Shown: positions 9,875-18,916, counted from the first letter of the stretch. The stretch is DNA of 64,000 nucleotides from Proteiniphilum sp. UBA5384 (GCF_002410825.1 NZ_DHOS01000010.1:40270-104269); one strand, 5' to 3'. Numbers and translations are program-made. Notes: generated from the letters alone by a model not told the origin.

Positions 9875-11413
9875 TTAATCTTTTAATAACCACATGATTC
9901 CATTAAAATTATCCAGTCCGTTGTATTGACGTTGAATAGCTTCATTGAGATTGTCTGTGTTGTAATCAATCTCATTTTGAGGGTATTGCCACCGCGTCGG
10001 AAATTTGGTGTTATCGGTAGGATTCATATTTGAGCTGGGGTTCAGCACAAATTCGGGATATCCCGTGCGAACGAATTCAAACCACGCCAAATACCGGTTA
10101 TGAAAAAAACCGGCCATATATTTTTGCTGAATGATTTGTTTGATCATGTTCTCCATGGTACCACCAAGTGCTACTGAAGAAGGATAGGAATTGATGTAAA
10201 CCTCATCCATTGTTACTCCATGAGTATATTCTGTAGGCACAAAATGAACATAAAAATTCATAGAACTCTTGATCCCGTTGGAATAGTGAGTTTGGGCATC
10301 ATCATCAATCCATCCTCTCACGGTCGCTTCCGCCAGAATAAATTCTACATCCCAATGACAGAACAATCCCACAGGTTCGGCAGTGGCCAGATCTATATAA
10401 CGTTTATTCAGGTCGCTGTATTCCCTGTTACTTTTTTTATCGATAGTAACGCTGTATTCGTCCGATGGTTCAACACCGATATAGGCGTCGAAATCTGATT
10501 CTATTTTCCCGTTAGCCAACAACGATTCTGCCGGTTCGGCCACATAAAACAGACGTCTGTCCCGATTTCCCTTCAGGAGATCGATGTATGTGGTCGATAA
10601 CATTGTGTATTGGGTAAAAGCATTCAGGTCCGTAGCCGTATTACTCCAAGGATAACAGTAGCCTTTCGCCCCATTGTAAGTAATGGCGAAATTATCGTTA
10701 TAATCTCTCATCAAGGGTCGTTGGGCAACTTCTTTGAATTTATTTACGACATTCAGATCGTTGTCCGACGTTTTTTTATATAGGTTCATCAGTACATATA
10801 GTTCAAAACTGTTTGTAAGCCTACACCATTTATCTACGTTACCGCCATAAATGAAATCGCCTGATATATCGGCACCTTTCGAAAACAGGTCGTTTGCCTG
10901 GTCCAATTCATCCAAAATTCCTTTGAAAACTTCTTTTTGTGAGTCGTATTTGGGTTTGATAATACCCTGATTCCCTTGAATGGCTTCCGAATAAGGAATA
11001 TCACCCACACGCATGGATAATTGGAAAAACTGCCATGCCCGGATAAAGTGTCCAAGTGCCTGGTAAGAGTTCGCAAGTTCTTTGCCCAAGTCAGCAGCAT
11101 ATTCGTTCATCGGCTCCACATTCTTCAGTACCGTAAGATGATTTGAAAAACTGGCTCTTCCCAGATTATTATACTGAGAGCCTTCTTTACGTTCAGTGAA
11201 GAGTATATATTTCCCATATTGGTATGGTTCGGTAAATCCTTTTGTCTCTGCAGTGGGCGTAGAGGTGATTTCCTTTATCAATGTTGTAGCAAGCCATGGA
11301 GCCATTGACTCCGAAGGTTTATCCGGGTTGGTATTGATCTCTTCGAAATTATCGCAACCTGTAAGTAGAACGGCAAATAATGCTACTATTATATTAAATA
11401 AATTTTCACTCAT
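9875..11413 (-). CDS. SusD/RagB-like lipoprotein (SusD_like_2 type; locus A, first pair)
   Basis: A 512-residue lipoprotein with lipobox cysteine at residue 20 (VLLTGC) and the family start DNFEEINTNPDKP. Segments such as LGHFIRAWQFFQLSMRVGDIPYSEAIQG and the C-terminal QKYMAGFFHNRYLAWFEFVRTGYPEF are typical of the SusD-like subgroup paired with TonB-linked transporters that are not of the classic starch type. The chosen start at 11413 (MSENLF) puts the signal peptide at the N-terminus, while an in-frame ATG nine codons upstream would add a charged extension. It follows the STN-type SusC by about 40 nt and is 5 nt from the phosphoesterase. Confidence 0.95.
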   Translation of the reverse strand: MSENLFNIIVALFAVLLTGCDNFEEINTNPDKPSESMAPWLATTLIKEITSTPTAETKGFTEPYQYGKYILFTERKEGSQYNNLGRASFSNHLTVLKNVEPMNEYAADLGKELANSYQALGHFIRAWQFFQLSMRVGDIPYSEAIQGNQGIIKPKYDSQKEVFKGILDELDQANDLFSKGADISGDFIYGGNVDKWCRLTNSFELYVLMNLYKKTSDNDLNVVNKFKEVAQRPLMRDYNDNFAITYNGAKGYCYPWSNTATDLNAFTQYTMLSTTYIDLLKGNRDRRLFYVAEPAESLLANGKIESDFDAYIGVEPSDEYSVTIDKKSNREYSDLNKRYIDLATAEPVGLFCHWDVEFILAEATVRGWIDDDAQTHYSNGIKSSMNFYVHFVPTEYTHGVTMDEVYINSYPSSVALGGTMENMIKQIIQQKYMAGFFHNRYLAWFEFVRTGYPEFVLNPSSNMNPTDNTKFPTRWQYPQNEIDYNTDNLNEAIQRQYNGLDNFNGIMWLLKD

Positions 11414-11454
11414 AATTTTCTGTTTTAATGTATGTCTCAATTTCGCCGGTTGAA

Positions 11455-14400
11455 TTAAAATCCGATTTTAATATTGAACCCTATCATCCGTTGGGATGGA
11501 GCATTCATATCTTCCGAGCCGATGTCCGGATCGGAATATTTGAAGTCTTTTGTCCACAAGAAAAGATTTTGTCCTGTCAGCGCCACGGAAGCATTATTTA
11601 TAAATGTTTTATGGGTCAGGTTTAGCGGTAGATTATAAATAACCGACAATTCCCGTAATTTTATAAACGTCTGTTTATGAATACGGTTTTCCCATGAATT
11701 CCCCCAAAGCCGCATATATTCCTGATAGCTTACCGGAATATCGTTGGGTGCGTATTGGCGGGTATCTTCAATGATATTGCCTTCGGTATCGTAAGACGCC
11801 GACCCGTTGATTACTTTCACTCCTTTGCCGATATATTTAGCCCCGTTCATTACTTCATCGTAACGATATTGAGTGTCAGTCTCAGGTGCAGATCCGGTAT
11901 CGAACATTTTTCCATAGATATAATTGTCCATCAAACCACCTATGCGGCCGTCGATACTTATATTCAATGTCCAATCATGGTAAGTCAGCGTATTGATAAA
12001 ACCAAAAGTGAAATCAGGATCTTTGTATCCATACAATTGATTATAGTCACTCAACCATACATTCCCATCGGCAGAATGGATGATATTTCCTTGCGGATCC
12101 CTTAGCGCTTTTTCCGTTTCAGCATAGTAATCCAGTCGTTTTCCGGGCTTCGTCCATTGGTCCTTTTTGGAATAAACGGGATCTATATCCACATAATAAC
12201 GATGTTGGTACGAATAGTTCAACAGTGAATTCCAAGTAAAATCCTTATTGCTGATAATATTACCCGAGACGGTGATTTCAACTCCCCTGCGGGCATAGGT
12301 TTCTGCCGTATTAATTAAAGTGGTACTAAAACCTGATGAAGGAGCGATATCCTGTTGAATCTGCCGGTTGTGATACAATTTATCAAAATATGCGAAATCG
12401 AGGTACAACCTTTTACCGAAAAAATAGGCTGCAGACCCGATTTCCCATGTACGGGTTTTAGACGGTAATAAATTGGCTCCCATTAAATTAGATGGATAGG
12501 CTGCTGCAAGATATCCCCAAGAGTTGGAAATACTGTAAGGCAAGTTATTGTCATACACTCCAAGTGGAGATTTAGCAATCGTCCATGATCCTCTTGCCTT
12601 CCACATCCCGAGCCATGAAGGTGCATTGAAAAATTCGGATAATACCAGACTTCCAGCAACCGAAGGGTAAAAATAAGAGCGCTCTTCTTTCGGTTGGGTT
12701 GAGCTCCAGTCATTGCGTCCGGTTATATCGAGATATACAGCATTATTCCACGCAACAGATAGTTTTCCGTATATACTGTTCACCTGTTTTGCATAAGTCC
12801 CGTATATATTCTGTATGGAATTTACACCGACAGCAGTAGACGGAACCGCATTCGCTAAAGAGTACCAACCGGGTACCGCCAGTCCATTCATTGTTCTCGC
12901 CCCTTGGTTCCTGTCCTTATAATAATAAATACTGCCACCGCCTAATAGGTCGAAATCGAATTTTCCCACCGTTTTATAGTAAGAGAGCATCAGGTCGCTG
13001 TTGATACTGTAACCCCATCTTTGGTTCAGCCCATACATGCCTTTGCCGCTCCAATCCCAATATGCGCCACTGATGGAGGGACCTCGTGTGGAATATATAC
13101 CGGCAGGGTTTCTGAGGTCATCTTCATTCTTATAAAAATCATAACCATTTCTGAAGACGAGTTTTAAATCCTTTAGAATATTATAGTTCAGAGTGAGGCT
13201 GGCATTTAATTTGTTCTCTTCCTGTCCATATAATTTCTCATAAGCGATCAGATAAGGGTTATCATACCATGCGGAATACAGCCAGTTTTGCTTTTCATGG
13301 GGTGTTGCCCAATAATCACGGTACTGACGGATATCGTAATCGGGTCCTGTCCACATCAGTATCTGGTAAATATATCCTTGATTGCCATAACCGCCGCCCC
13401 ATGTTTGTGGAGCGGTGGAACGCATATATCCCATTTGGCTTTCCACGGAGAACTTATTACCTAACTTCATCTCACCGCTTAATGTATAATTGATTATATC
13501 TAACTTTTGGTTGGGATATTGGCCCTTATTATACACATAATTGAGGTTGGTCCTGAAGAACCCATTCTCCCCCGTATGGGTAATGCTGATGCTGTTATTG
13601 GTTATTAATCCGGATTCCAGAAAGTTGCGGAAATTATTTTTTCCGCTCGAGACAAGAGGCATCTCCTCCTCTTGTTTGGTGACCGGATTCCATTGAAGGG
13701 CCGTGTTCCCGACATCTAATTTCGGTCCCCATACATAATCGTCTGCAATTTCACCGTTAAGTCCGTGTCCGTACGATGATTGGGCTTTGGGAATGGCCAC
13801 CCATCCAGCCCTGAACATAGTGTTACTATTGAATTCAATGGATAGTCCTTTTTCCTTTCCGCGTTTAGTGGTAATCATGATAGCCCCGGCTGATCCCCGT
13901 GAACCATATAATGCGGCTGCAGTGGCTCCTTTAAGCGTAGTGATATCTTCAATCTCATCTGCAGGGATATCGCGCAGTTTCATATTTCCGTAAGGTACTC
14001 CGTTAATTACCAAAAGAGGTGTTTCTCCACGCATTTCAATGCCTGCCTGTGCATTGAACTCTGTTGAATTTTTGATGGTAAGGCCTGCCACTTTCCCGGT
14101 CAATGAAGCAGTCATATCCACCCCTTTCACTGTTTGAAGAGAAGAACCGGAGACATTTTGTACCGCATAGCCCAACGATTTCTCCTCTCGCTTTACGCCT
14201 AAGGCCGTGACTATCAATTCTTCTAATGTTTTTGTGTCTTCCTCTAAAATAATAGAAATGGTTGTTTTTCCTGCTGCACTGATATCCTGAGGTAAATAGC
14301 CGATATAAGAAATACGTAGGACCGCATTTTCTTCCACTTCTAATGAAAAATTTCCTTCCGCGTCTGTTATAGTTCCATTTACATTTTTACTTATTTCGAC

Positions 14401-14880
14401 AATATTAGCCCCGATAATAGGAATGCTGTTAGTGTCAACAACACTCCCGCTTATTTTTTTCTTTCTTTGTTGAATATCGGTGGAGAAAATATTCTCCTGG
14501 TTATCTTCCGGTTTACCGGTAGACAGGATAATATGGTCACCTTCCATTGAATAACTGATGTCTTTATTCTTCAATATGATATTAAGTGTTTCAGATACAG
14601 GTATTTTGTTTGCTCTTATAGATACTGTCTCAGTAGTATTTATTTCGTTACTGTAGATAAAAAGATAATTGGTTTGATGTTCAATTTCATTTAAAACTTC
14701 CTTGAGAGTAGCATTACGTTTATTGATAGTAACTCTGGCATTTTGTGTATGCCCTGTTTCTGCCATGACACAGAAAATGCCGGCAAATAATAGAAAAATA
14801 GTTACTCGCATAATCAATGAAAAATGTTTGATGGGTACTTTTTTGGTTAATTGGTTGCCCATTCGATTGTTTTTCTTCAT
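11455..14880 (-). CDS. SusC/RagA family TonB-linked transporter with STN domain (locus A, first pair)
   Basis: A 1141-residue signalling transporter. Visible in order: positively charged N-terminal extension and signal peptide (residues 1-46), an STN domain (about 49-120) of the kind that contacts FecR-type anti-sigma factors, a carboxypeptidase-like domain (143-215), TonB box LEELIVTALG (219-228), plug with VINGVPYGNMKLRDIPADEIEDITTLKGATAAALYGSRGSAGAIMITTKRG, and the barrel ending in NIKIGF. The start is supported by a sequence context shared with the SusC genes of loci B and C. It probably imports substrate and also reports its presence to the FecR/ECF pair encoded upstream. Confidence 0.97.
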   Translation of the reverse strand: MKKNNRMGNQLTKKVPIKHFSLIMRVTIFLLFAGIFCVMAETGHTQNARVTINKRNATLKEVLNEIEHQTNYLFIYSNEINTTETVSIRANKIPVSETLNIILKNKDISYSMEGDHIILSTGKPEDNQENIFSTDIQQRKKKISGSVVDTNSIPIIGANIVEISKNVNGTITDAEGNFSLEVEENAVLRISYIGYLPQDISAAGKTTISIILEEDTKTLEELIVTALGVKREEKSLGYAVQNVSGSSLQTVKGVDMTASLTGKVAGLTIKNSTEFNAQAGIEMRGETPLLVINGVPYGNMKLRDIPADEIEDITTLKGATAAALYGSRGSAGAIMITTKRGKEKGLSIEFNSNTMFRAGWVAIPKAQSSYGHGLNGEIADDYVWGPKLDVGNTALQWNPVTKQEEEMPLVSSGKNNFRNFLESGLITNNSISITHTGENGFFRTNLNYVYNKGQYPNQKLDIINYTLSGEMKLGNKFSVESQMGYMRSTAPQTWGGGYGNQGYIYQILMWTGPDYDIRQYRDYWATPHEKQNWLYSAWYDNPYLIAYEKLYGQEENKLNASLTLNYNILKDLKLVFRNGYDFYKNEDDLRNPAGIYSTRGPSISGAYWDWSGKGMYGLNQRWGYSINSDLMLSYYKTVGKFDFDLLGGGSIYYYKDRNQGARTMNGLAVPGWYSLANAVPSTAVGVNSIQNIYGTYAKQVNSIYGKLSVAWNNAVYLDITGRNDWSSTQPKEERSYFYPSVAGSLVLSEFFNAPSWLGMWKARGSWTIAKSPLGVYDNNLPYSISNSWGYLAAAYPSNLMGANLLPSKTRTWEIGSAAYFFGKRLYLDFAYFDKLYHNRQIQQDIAPSSGFSTTLINTAETYARRGVEITVSGNIISNKDFTWNSLLNYSYQHRYYVDIDPVYSKKDQWTKPGKRLDYYAETEKALRDPQGNIIHSADGNVWLSDYNQLYGYKDPDFTFGFINTLTYHDWTLNISIDGRIGGLMDNYIYGKMFDTGSAPETDTQYRYDEVMNGAKYIGKGVKVINGSASYDTEGNIIEDTRQYAPNDIPVSYQEYMRLWGNSWENRIHKQTFIKLRELSVIYNLPLNLTHKTFINNASVALTGQNLFLWTKDFKYSDPDIGSEDMNAPSQRMIGFNIKIGF

Positions 14881-14943
14881 ACATTTGTAATTGTTTTAAG
14901 TTGATACATAAATAAATTCAGGTTGTGTCGACGAAACATCTGG

Positions 14944-14969
14944 CCGGTGAGCGTTGCAGCGCTTGCCGG
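14944..14969 (-). promoter_or_regulatory. hairpin between FecR and SusC genes of locus A
   Basis: On the minus strand the sequence reads CCGG-CA-AGCG, loop CTGCAA, CGCT-CA-CCGG: two 4-bp GC-rich stems separated by a 2x2 internal loop. There is no T-run after it in the direction of the operon, so it looks more like an attenuator or mRNA-processing structure than a strong terminator. It lies 64 nt upstream of the SusC start. Confidence 0.5.
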
Positions 14970-15037
14970 TTCTTGTTTTCTTCTGATCAATTCTCTTTTT
15001 TCTGATTCATCATAGGCATTTTTATTTTTTGTTGAGG

Positions 15038-15958
15038 TCATTTTATGTGGATGATTTCTGTTTCCTCATCTCTTTCATAAGAGAACCGGATATTTTTCTG
15101 TAATACCCTTAAAGCATAATCTATTCCATCAGACTGCCGGAATTTGCCGGTATACGTATGGTGGGATAGGTGTTCTGTGTCGATCTGGATTTCTACTGCA
15201 AAATATTTTTCGAGAGTCAGGAATATCTCTTCCAACTTCTTATCATTGAATGAGACCAATCCTTTGCGCCATAAATATTTATCGTTATCCGAAATCGATG
15301 TAATGCTAATTTTATTGTCTGTGGTAAGTACTCCTTTTTCGTTTGGTCGTAAAGTGGCCAGTTTTAATTTATCCTTGTGGATTTCCACGCTTCCTTCAAA
15401 CAGGCTGGTCTCGAAACTACCCTGTTTTGAATAAGCCTCTACATTGAACGATGTGCCGGTAACCTTGATATCTCCTGCTGTTGTTTTTACAAGAAAGGGA
15501 TTTTTCTCATCTTTACTTACATCGAAGAATGCTTCACCGTCTAAATATACAGTTCGGTGTTTTCCCGAAAATTCGGAAGGATAGCGGAAGGTACTATTGG
15601 CGTTCAGCCAGATGTCTGTATTATCAGCAAGGATCAGGTGAATATGTTGTCCTGCGGGAACAATCAATGTATTATATTCTGGTGTGGGATTTACTAAAGT
15701 ATGTATATACAATGTGCTGACGAGGAGGAGCAACACCGCCGCAGCCGCTGTACCAATTTTCCGCCATGGAATGATTTGGCGTTTTTGCTCTGATACCGGT
15801 GTTATGGGAGATGTAGTGAGTAGCGTGTCATAGATTTTACGTTCGTATTTAAAAGCCATTTTGTTTTCTTCAGAGATTTCAATCCAATGTCTGATCTGTT
15901 TTTCCTCGTCAATATTTGTATTACCTTTAAAAAAGCGATGTAATAAATCCTTGTCCAT
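15038..15958 (-). CDS. FecR-family anti-sigma factor (locus A)
   Basis: A 306-residue single-pass inner-membrane regulator. Residues 1-65 form the cytoplasmic sigma-binding part, a transmembrane helix spans about 68-88 (IGTAAAAVLLLLVSTLYIHTL), and the periplasmic part holds the FecR signature (LILADNTDIWLNANSTFRYPSEFSGKHRTVYLDGEAFFDV) followed by the C-terminal secretin-like STN-partner domain (LEEIFLTLEKYFAVEIQI). It should hold the ECF sigma factor inactive until the STN domain of the SusC downstream signals. Oddly, its sigma partner (17059-17595) is more than 1 kb upstream, with a lysine exporter on the other strand between them. Confidence 0.96.
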   Translation of the reverse strand: MDKDLLHRFFKGNTNIDEEKQIRHWIEISEENKMAFKYERKIYDTLLTTSPITPVSEQKRQIIPWRKIGTAAAAVLLLLVSTLYIHTLVNPTPEYNTLIVPAGQHIHLILADNTDIWLNANSTFRYPSEFSGKHRTVYLDGEAFFDVSKDEKNPFLVKTTAGDIKVTGTSFNVEAYSKQGSFETSLFEGSVEIHKDKLKLATLRPNEKGVLTTDNKISITSISDNDKYLWRKGLVSFNDKKLEEIFLTLEKYFAVEIQIDTEHLSHHTYTGKFRQSDGIDYALRVLQKNIRFSYERDEETEIIHIK

Positions 15959-16045
15959 TCGTTTAAATTTGTTCGTCTATATTGTATAACATTTCAGAAT
16001 GTAATTACCCTAAAAGAATGTATTTTTTTTTAAAATTATATGGAT

Positions 16046-16076
16046 TTTGCCATATCCGTTTATTTATTTACTTTTG
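16046..16076 (+). promoter_or_regulatory. Bacteroidetes-type housekeeping promoter for lysO
   Basis: TTTG at 16046-16049, a 19-nt spacer, then TACTTTTG at 16069-16076: an exact match to the TTTG-N19-TAnnTTTG pattern recognised by the primary sigma factor of Bacteroidota. Transcription would start near 16083, giving a 5' leader of about 55 nt before the first lysO start codon. No lysine riboswitch features were recognised in the leader. Confidence 0.75.
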
Positions 16077-16138
16077 ATTACACAAAAGCGTCGTAGGTGT
16101 TTTAGACAGTCCAACGGTGTTTCACAATCCTTTTTAAT

Positions 16139-16423
16139 ATGTTTATTGCAATTGGTTTCATGGTACTAGGAAGTGTTTTTGGGTTCTTGCTGCGAAAAAA
16201 AGAATTCAGGATTATTTCAAAAATTATTACTTTACTGATTTGGCTTCTTCTGTTTATCCTTGGATTGGAGGTGGGAGCTAATCATCAAATAATCTCGGGG
16301 CTGACTAATCTCGGGATTGAAGCATTGTTCATTTCCCTGGCTGCAGTTCTCGGTAGTGCTTTAGCGGCATTACTGCTCTGGAAACGTGTTAATGGTAAGA
16401 AAAAGAGATTTCATGAAGAGTAG
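16139..16423 (+). CDS. lysO: LysO family transporter, N-terminal subunit
   Basis: A 94-residue membrane protein with three predicted helices (FIAIGFMVLGSVFGFLLR, IITLLIWLLLFILGLEVGANHQII, ALFISLAAVLGSALAALLLW). GLEVGANHQI matches the start of the lysine exporter LysO (DUF340; YbjE in E. coli). In single-chain family members this part is fused to what is encoded by the next gene. Two-gene versions are, as far as I recall, usual in Bacteroidota, so this is not read as a frameshift. Its stop overlaps the start of the second gene by 11 nt, implying translational coupling and a two-subunit exporter of lysine or toxic lysine analogues. Confidence 0.85.
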   Translation: MFIAIGFMVLGSVFGFLLRKKEFRIISKIITLLIWLLLFILGLEVGANHQIISGLTNLGIEALFISLAAVLGSALAALLLWKRVNGKKKRFHEE

Positions 16424-17015
16424 TATTGTCATTGTCTCTTTTTTTGTTCTGGGTATATTGTCCGGTTATTTTGAAATTATCCGGCTTTCAATTGTTGATA
16501 CGGACATCGGTTTTTATGCGCTGTGTTGTTTGATGTTTTTTGTGGGATTGAGTTTGGGGAATGATTCGGATACCCTGAAGCGTTTCGCCATGATCAATCC
16601 GCAGTTTTATTTATTGCCGGTAGCAACCATTGTTGGTACATTATTGGGATGTGCAATAATAAGTCTTATACTTCCCGGTCGCTCAGCAATTGAGGCCATG
16701 GTGGTGGGTAGCGGTTTTGGTTATTATTCATTGTCGAGTATTTTTATAACAGAGTATAAGGGAGCGGAACTGGGTACTATTGCATTACTTTCGAATATAC
16801 TCCGTGAAATAATGGCTCTATTGTTTGCTCCTCTTTTTGTGAAATATTTTGGGAGACTGGCTCCAATTTCGGTTGGGGGTGCTACTACAATGGATACCAC
16901 ACTTCCCATTATATTAAAATTTTCGGGAAAGGAATTTGCTGTTATTTCTGTCTTTCATGGATTTGTGCTCGATCTCAGTGTACCTATACTGGTTACTCTA
17001 TTCAGCTCTTTCTGA
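16413..17015 (+). CDS. lysO: LysO family lysine exporter, C-terminal subunit
   Basis: A 200-residue membrane protein with several hydrophobic helices and the LysO core motifs: FFVGLSLG with acidic residues after it, GSGFGYYSLSSIFITEYKG and VGGATTMDTTLPIILKFSG. These correspond to the conserved C-terminal half of DUF340/LysO proteins. The ATG at 16413 (MKSSIVIVSFF) is preferred to a GTG at 16386, since it gives the overlap ATGAAGAGTAG with the preceding gene. The gene ends 43 nt before the converging end of the ECF sigma gene. The lysO pair thus lies between a sigma factor and its FecR, which is not its usual setting. Confidence 0.88.
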   Translation: MKSSIVIVSFFVLGILSGYFEIIRLSIVDTDIGFYALCCLMFFVGLSLGNDSDTLKRFAMINPQFYLLPVATIVGTLLGCAIISLILPGRSAIEAMVVGSGFGYYSLSSIFITEYKGAELGTIALLSNILREIMALLFAPLFVKYFGRLAPISVGGATTMDTTLPIILKFSGKEFAVISVFHGFVLDLSVPILVTLFSSF

Positions 17016-17058
17016 TTGTATGTGTATAAATTAAATTTTATTTTCCAGCCGCCGTTTA

Positions 17059-17595
17059 TTATAAGAAATCTTTCAATGAATTACGGAGTTGGTCAAGAGT
17101 TTTCGAAATGTGGTATTCTATGGATTTTTGGCTAAGATTCAATCTTTTAGCAATCACATTGTAGGGAAGTCCTTCGTCGCGGCTCATTCGGAATATTGTT
17201 CGCGTTTTCCTGGGCAATTGATTCAGGGTAGAGGTGATGATCCGTTGTATCTCATTGGAGAACAGAAAATCGGGATCACACGCCTCCAATGTGCTGATCT
17301 TTGTTTTCAGCAGCCATTCAGAATGATTTTTTAGTTCCGAAGTTACCCGTTGTTCTATCTGTTGATGTTGCAGCCAGTTGAGGCATTTATTTTTAATAAT
17401 AGTCATGATATAGGCGGGTGGTTTGGTTTCTGCTGACAATTGGTGGTAATTCTCCCAAAACGCAGCAAAAGCCTCCGATACAAAATCTTCTGCCTTTTGC
17501 CTGTCTTTTATGTAACCCATCGCAAAACAAACGAAACGGCCGTGGTATTCATTGAATAACAGATTAAAGTTTTGTATGTCAGAAAATGATTCCAT
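17059..17595 (-). CDS. ECF RNA polymerase sigma factor (locus A)
   Basis: A 178-residue sigma-70 family ECF factor of the Bacteroidota FecI-like group. Region 2 occupies about residues 11-80 (DRQKAEDFVSEAFAAFWENY and the helix with MTIIKNKCLNWLQ), and region 4 about 115-170 (LPRKTRTIFRMSRDEGLPYNVIAKRLNLSQKSIEYHISKTLDQLR). It should direct polymerase to the SusC promoter of locus A when released by FecR. It is divergent from the DUF4230 gene and converges on lysO. An in-frame upstream methionine does not offer a better N-terminus. Confidence 0.96.
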   Translation of the reverse strand: MESFSDIQNFNLLFNEYHGRFVCFAMGYIKDRQKAEDFVSEAFAAFWENYHQLSAETKPPAYIMTIIKNKCLNWLQHQQIEQRVTSELKNHSEWLLKTKISTLEACDPDFLFSNEIQRIITSTLNQLPRKTRTIFRMSRDEGLPYNVIAKRLNLSQKSIEYHISKTLDQLRNSLKDFL

Positions 17596-17616
17596 TTGTT
17601 GCCGATTTTAGACTGA

Positions 17617-17624
17617 CAAATATA
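17617..17624 (-). promoter_or_regulatory. -7 box upstream of locus A ECF sigma gene
   Basis: On the minus strand TATATTTG matches the TAnnTTTG box of the Bacteroidota primary sigma factor, about 22 nt upstream of the sigma start codon. A convincing TTTG at the matching -33 distance is not seen, so this is a tentative call. Confidence 0.4.
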
Positions 17625-17835
17625 AATAAAACTTTGTAGCATTGATATTTTTAACATAGTCAGAGAGCTACATGATGGAAAATAGAGTTCAAATTGGTTT
17701 ACCGGTATAGTTATTTTGTTATTTGTCAATATTTTGTTATTCTGAAATATAATTGAAGTTTATTTTCCACCTTTATCTTTGTGCAGTGAGGATTTAATAT
17801 ATCATGATGTTTTTTGATATAGTAGAAATATACTT

Positions 17836-18015
17836 TTAGTTCCATGTACTTCGAATGAGAGAAGTAAAAATGTTCGATTCTCTTATCTCTGTATATTTGG
17901 ATCGCTCCAAAACCACTTTATCCATTATTTTCAACAGGGAATCCATCTTGCTTTCCATGCTGAAAACAGACACAGGAAAAACAACCCATAAAAGTATAAT
18001 GAAAGTATATTTCAT
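17836..18015 (-). pseudogene. remnant of a DUF6377-type regulator (N-terminal 59 codons)
   Basis: On the minus strand a 59-codon frame starts with ATG at 18015, encodes a clear signal peptide (MKYTFIILLWVVFPVSVFS) and continues MESKMDSLLKIMDKVVLERSKYTEIRESNI before a stop at 17836. The DSLLK-x-xD...R-x-x-Y...E pattern right after a signal peptide is what I recall for DUF6377 proteins, TPR-containing membrane regulators found beside SusCD loci. Those are several hundred residues long, so this would be only the N-terminus, with the rest deleted. The frame is too well organised to be chance, but the family assignment is from memory. It lies upstream of the locus A sigma gene, in the same orientation. 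Confidence 0.6.
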
Positions 18016-18148
18016 AGTAAAAGACCTCTCCCCTGATGTGATGTACCCCCTTTATCGTAACTTCATGGGCAAACATAACTAAAATTTCGGGATTTCCTTA
18101 TATTTTAACGCAATAATAAGTTGGGTTCAAAAATAAACCGGGAAAATG

Positions 18149-18178
18149 GTTGTCATAATCACTTAATTATTATATTTG
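18149..18178 (+). promoter_or_regulatory. candidate promoter for the DUF4230 gene
   Basis: GTTG at 18149-18152 (one mismatch to TTTG), an 18-nt spacer and TATATTTG at 18171-18178. Transcription would start near 18185, about 30 nt before the GTG start of the DUF4230 gene. Confidence 0.5.
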
Positions 18179-18216
18179 TGCAATAGTATGGCCATCCAAC
18201 AAATGAGAAATAAATA

Positions 18217-18831
18217 GTGCATACAAAAATAAGGATAAATATATTGACGGTCTTTTTCTTTGTCCTTTCTGTTATTTTGTCCATCATGCTTATGACGGCT
18301 AACAAAAAGGTTGGGAAGGAGAGAGGCTATGACAGTTCTTCGGTGATGAATCGCATCTCGTATATACAAGAACTGGCGTTGGTAAGGTACAACTATACGG
18401 GAGTGATCAGTTATAAGGATTATCGCAAATTTCTGAATATCAATGTGCCGCTGACGGATAAGTATTTCCTGTTGAAATATAATGGATATATCAAGGCAGG
18501 CGTAGATTTCAGCAGGATAAAAGTGAACGTGGACAGCGATACCATTGTGCATATTTCCATGCCGAAACCCAGAATACTGGATACGGTGATCGATGAAAAA
18601 TCGATACAGGTATACAACGAAAGCGAAAATGCGTTTAATCCGATTAAAATATCTGATTATAACGAGGCGCTTACACGTGAGAAGAATGTGATGATCCGGG
18701 ATGCCATTGATCAGGGAATTTACAGGCAGGCAACGGACGAGGCGAAGTTAGCCATCACCTCACTTCTGAAAGAAATGGGCTTCACCCATATCTATATTAC
18801 CGAGGAACTGGTCATTCCTCAGTTGCATTGA
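18217..18831 (+). CDS. DUF4230 domain protein
   Basis: A 204-residue protein with one N-terminal transmembrane helix (ILTVFFFVLSVILSIMLM) and an extracytoplasmic domain resembling DUF4230: an early LALVRYNYTGVISYKDY, a FLLKYNGYIKAGVDFSRIKV core and VHISMPKPRILDTVID, ending in KEMGFTHIYITEE. Function is not known for the family. The start is the GTG at 18217. A four-codon frame ATG-AGA-AAT-AAA-TAG ends on the G of that GTG, which may be coincidence. The gene is followed 85 nt later by another small membrane protein gene on the same strand. Confidence 0.8.
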   Translation: MHTKIRINILTVFFFVLSVILSIMLMTANKKVGKERGYDSSSVMNRISYIQELALVRYNYTGVISYKDYRKFLNINVPLTDKYFLLKYNGYIKAGVDFSRIKVNVDSDTIVHISMPKPRILDTVIDEKSIQVYNESENAFNPIKISDYNEALTREKNVMIRDAIDQGIYRQATDEAKLAITSLLKEMGFTHIYITEELVIPQLH

Positions 18832-18916
18832 GTAAAATGTCTAAGTGATTGAGCGGCTAGGTGGAAAGGTGTGGAACCTAATTTTGCACTTTTCATTTTT
18901 AATTTATTAGAATCAT

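Noticed and set aside
15959..16138. Lysine riboswitch upstream of lysO
   Set aside because: The leader is only about 55 nt from the predicted start, too short, and has no matching core.
16139..17015. lysO as one gene broken by a frameshift
   Set aside because: Both parts have complete helices, a clean 11-nt overlap and a start codon; two-gene LysO is, as I recall, normal in Bacteroidota.
17855..18082. Plus-strand frame of 75 codons
   Set aside because: It is antisense to the DUF6377-like remnant, which has the better signal peptide and family pattern.
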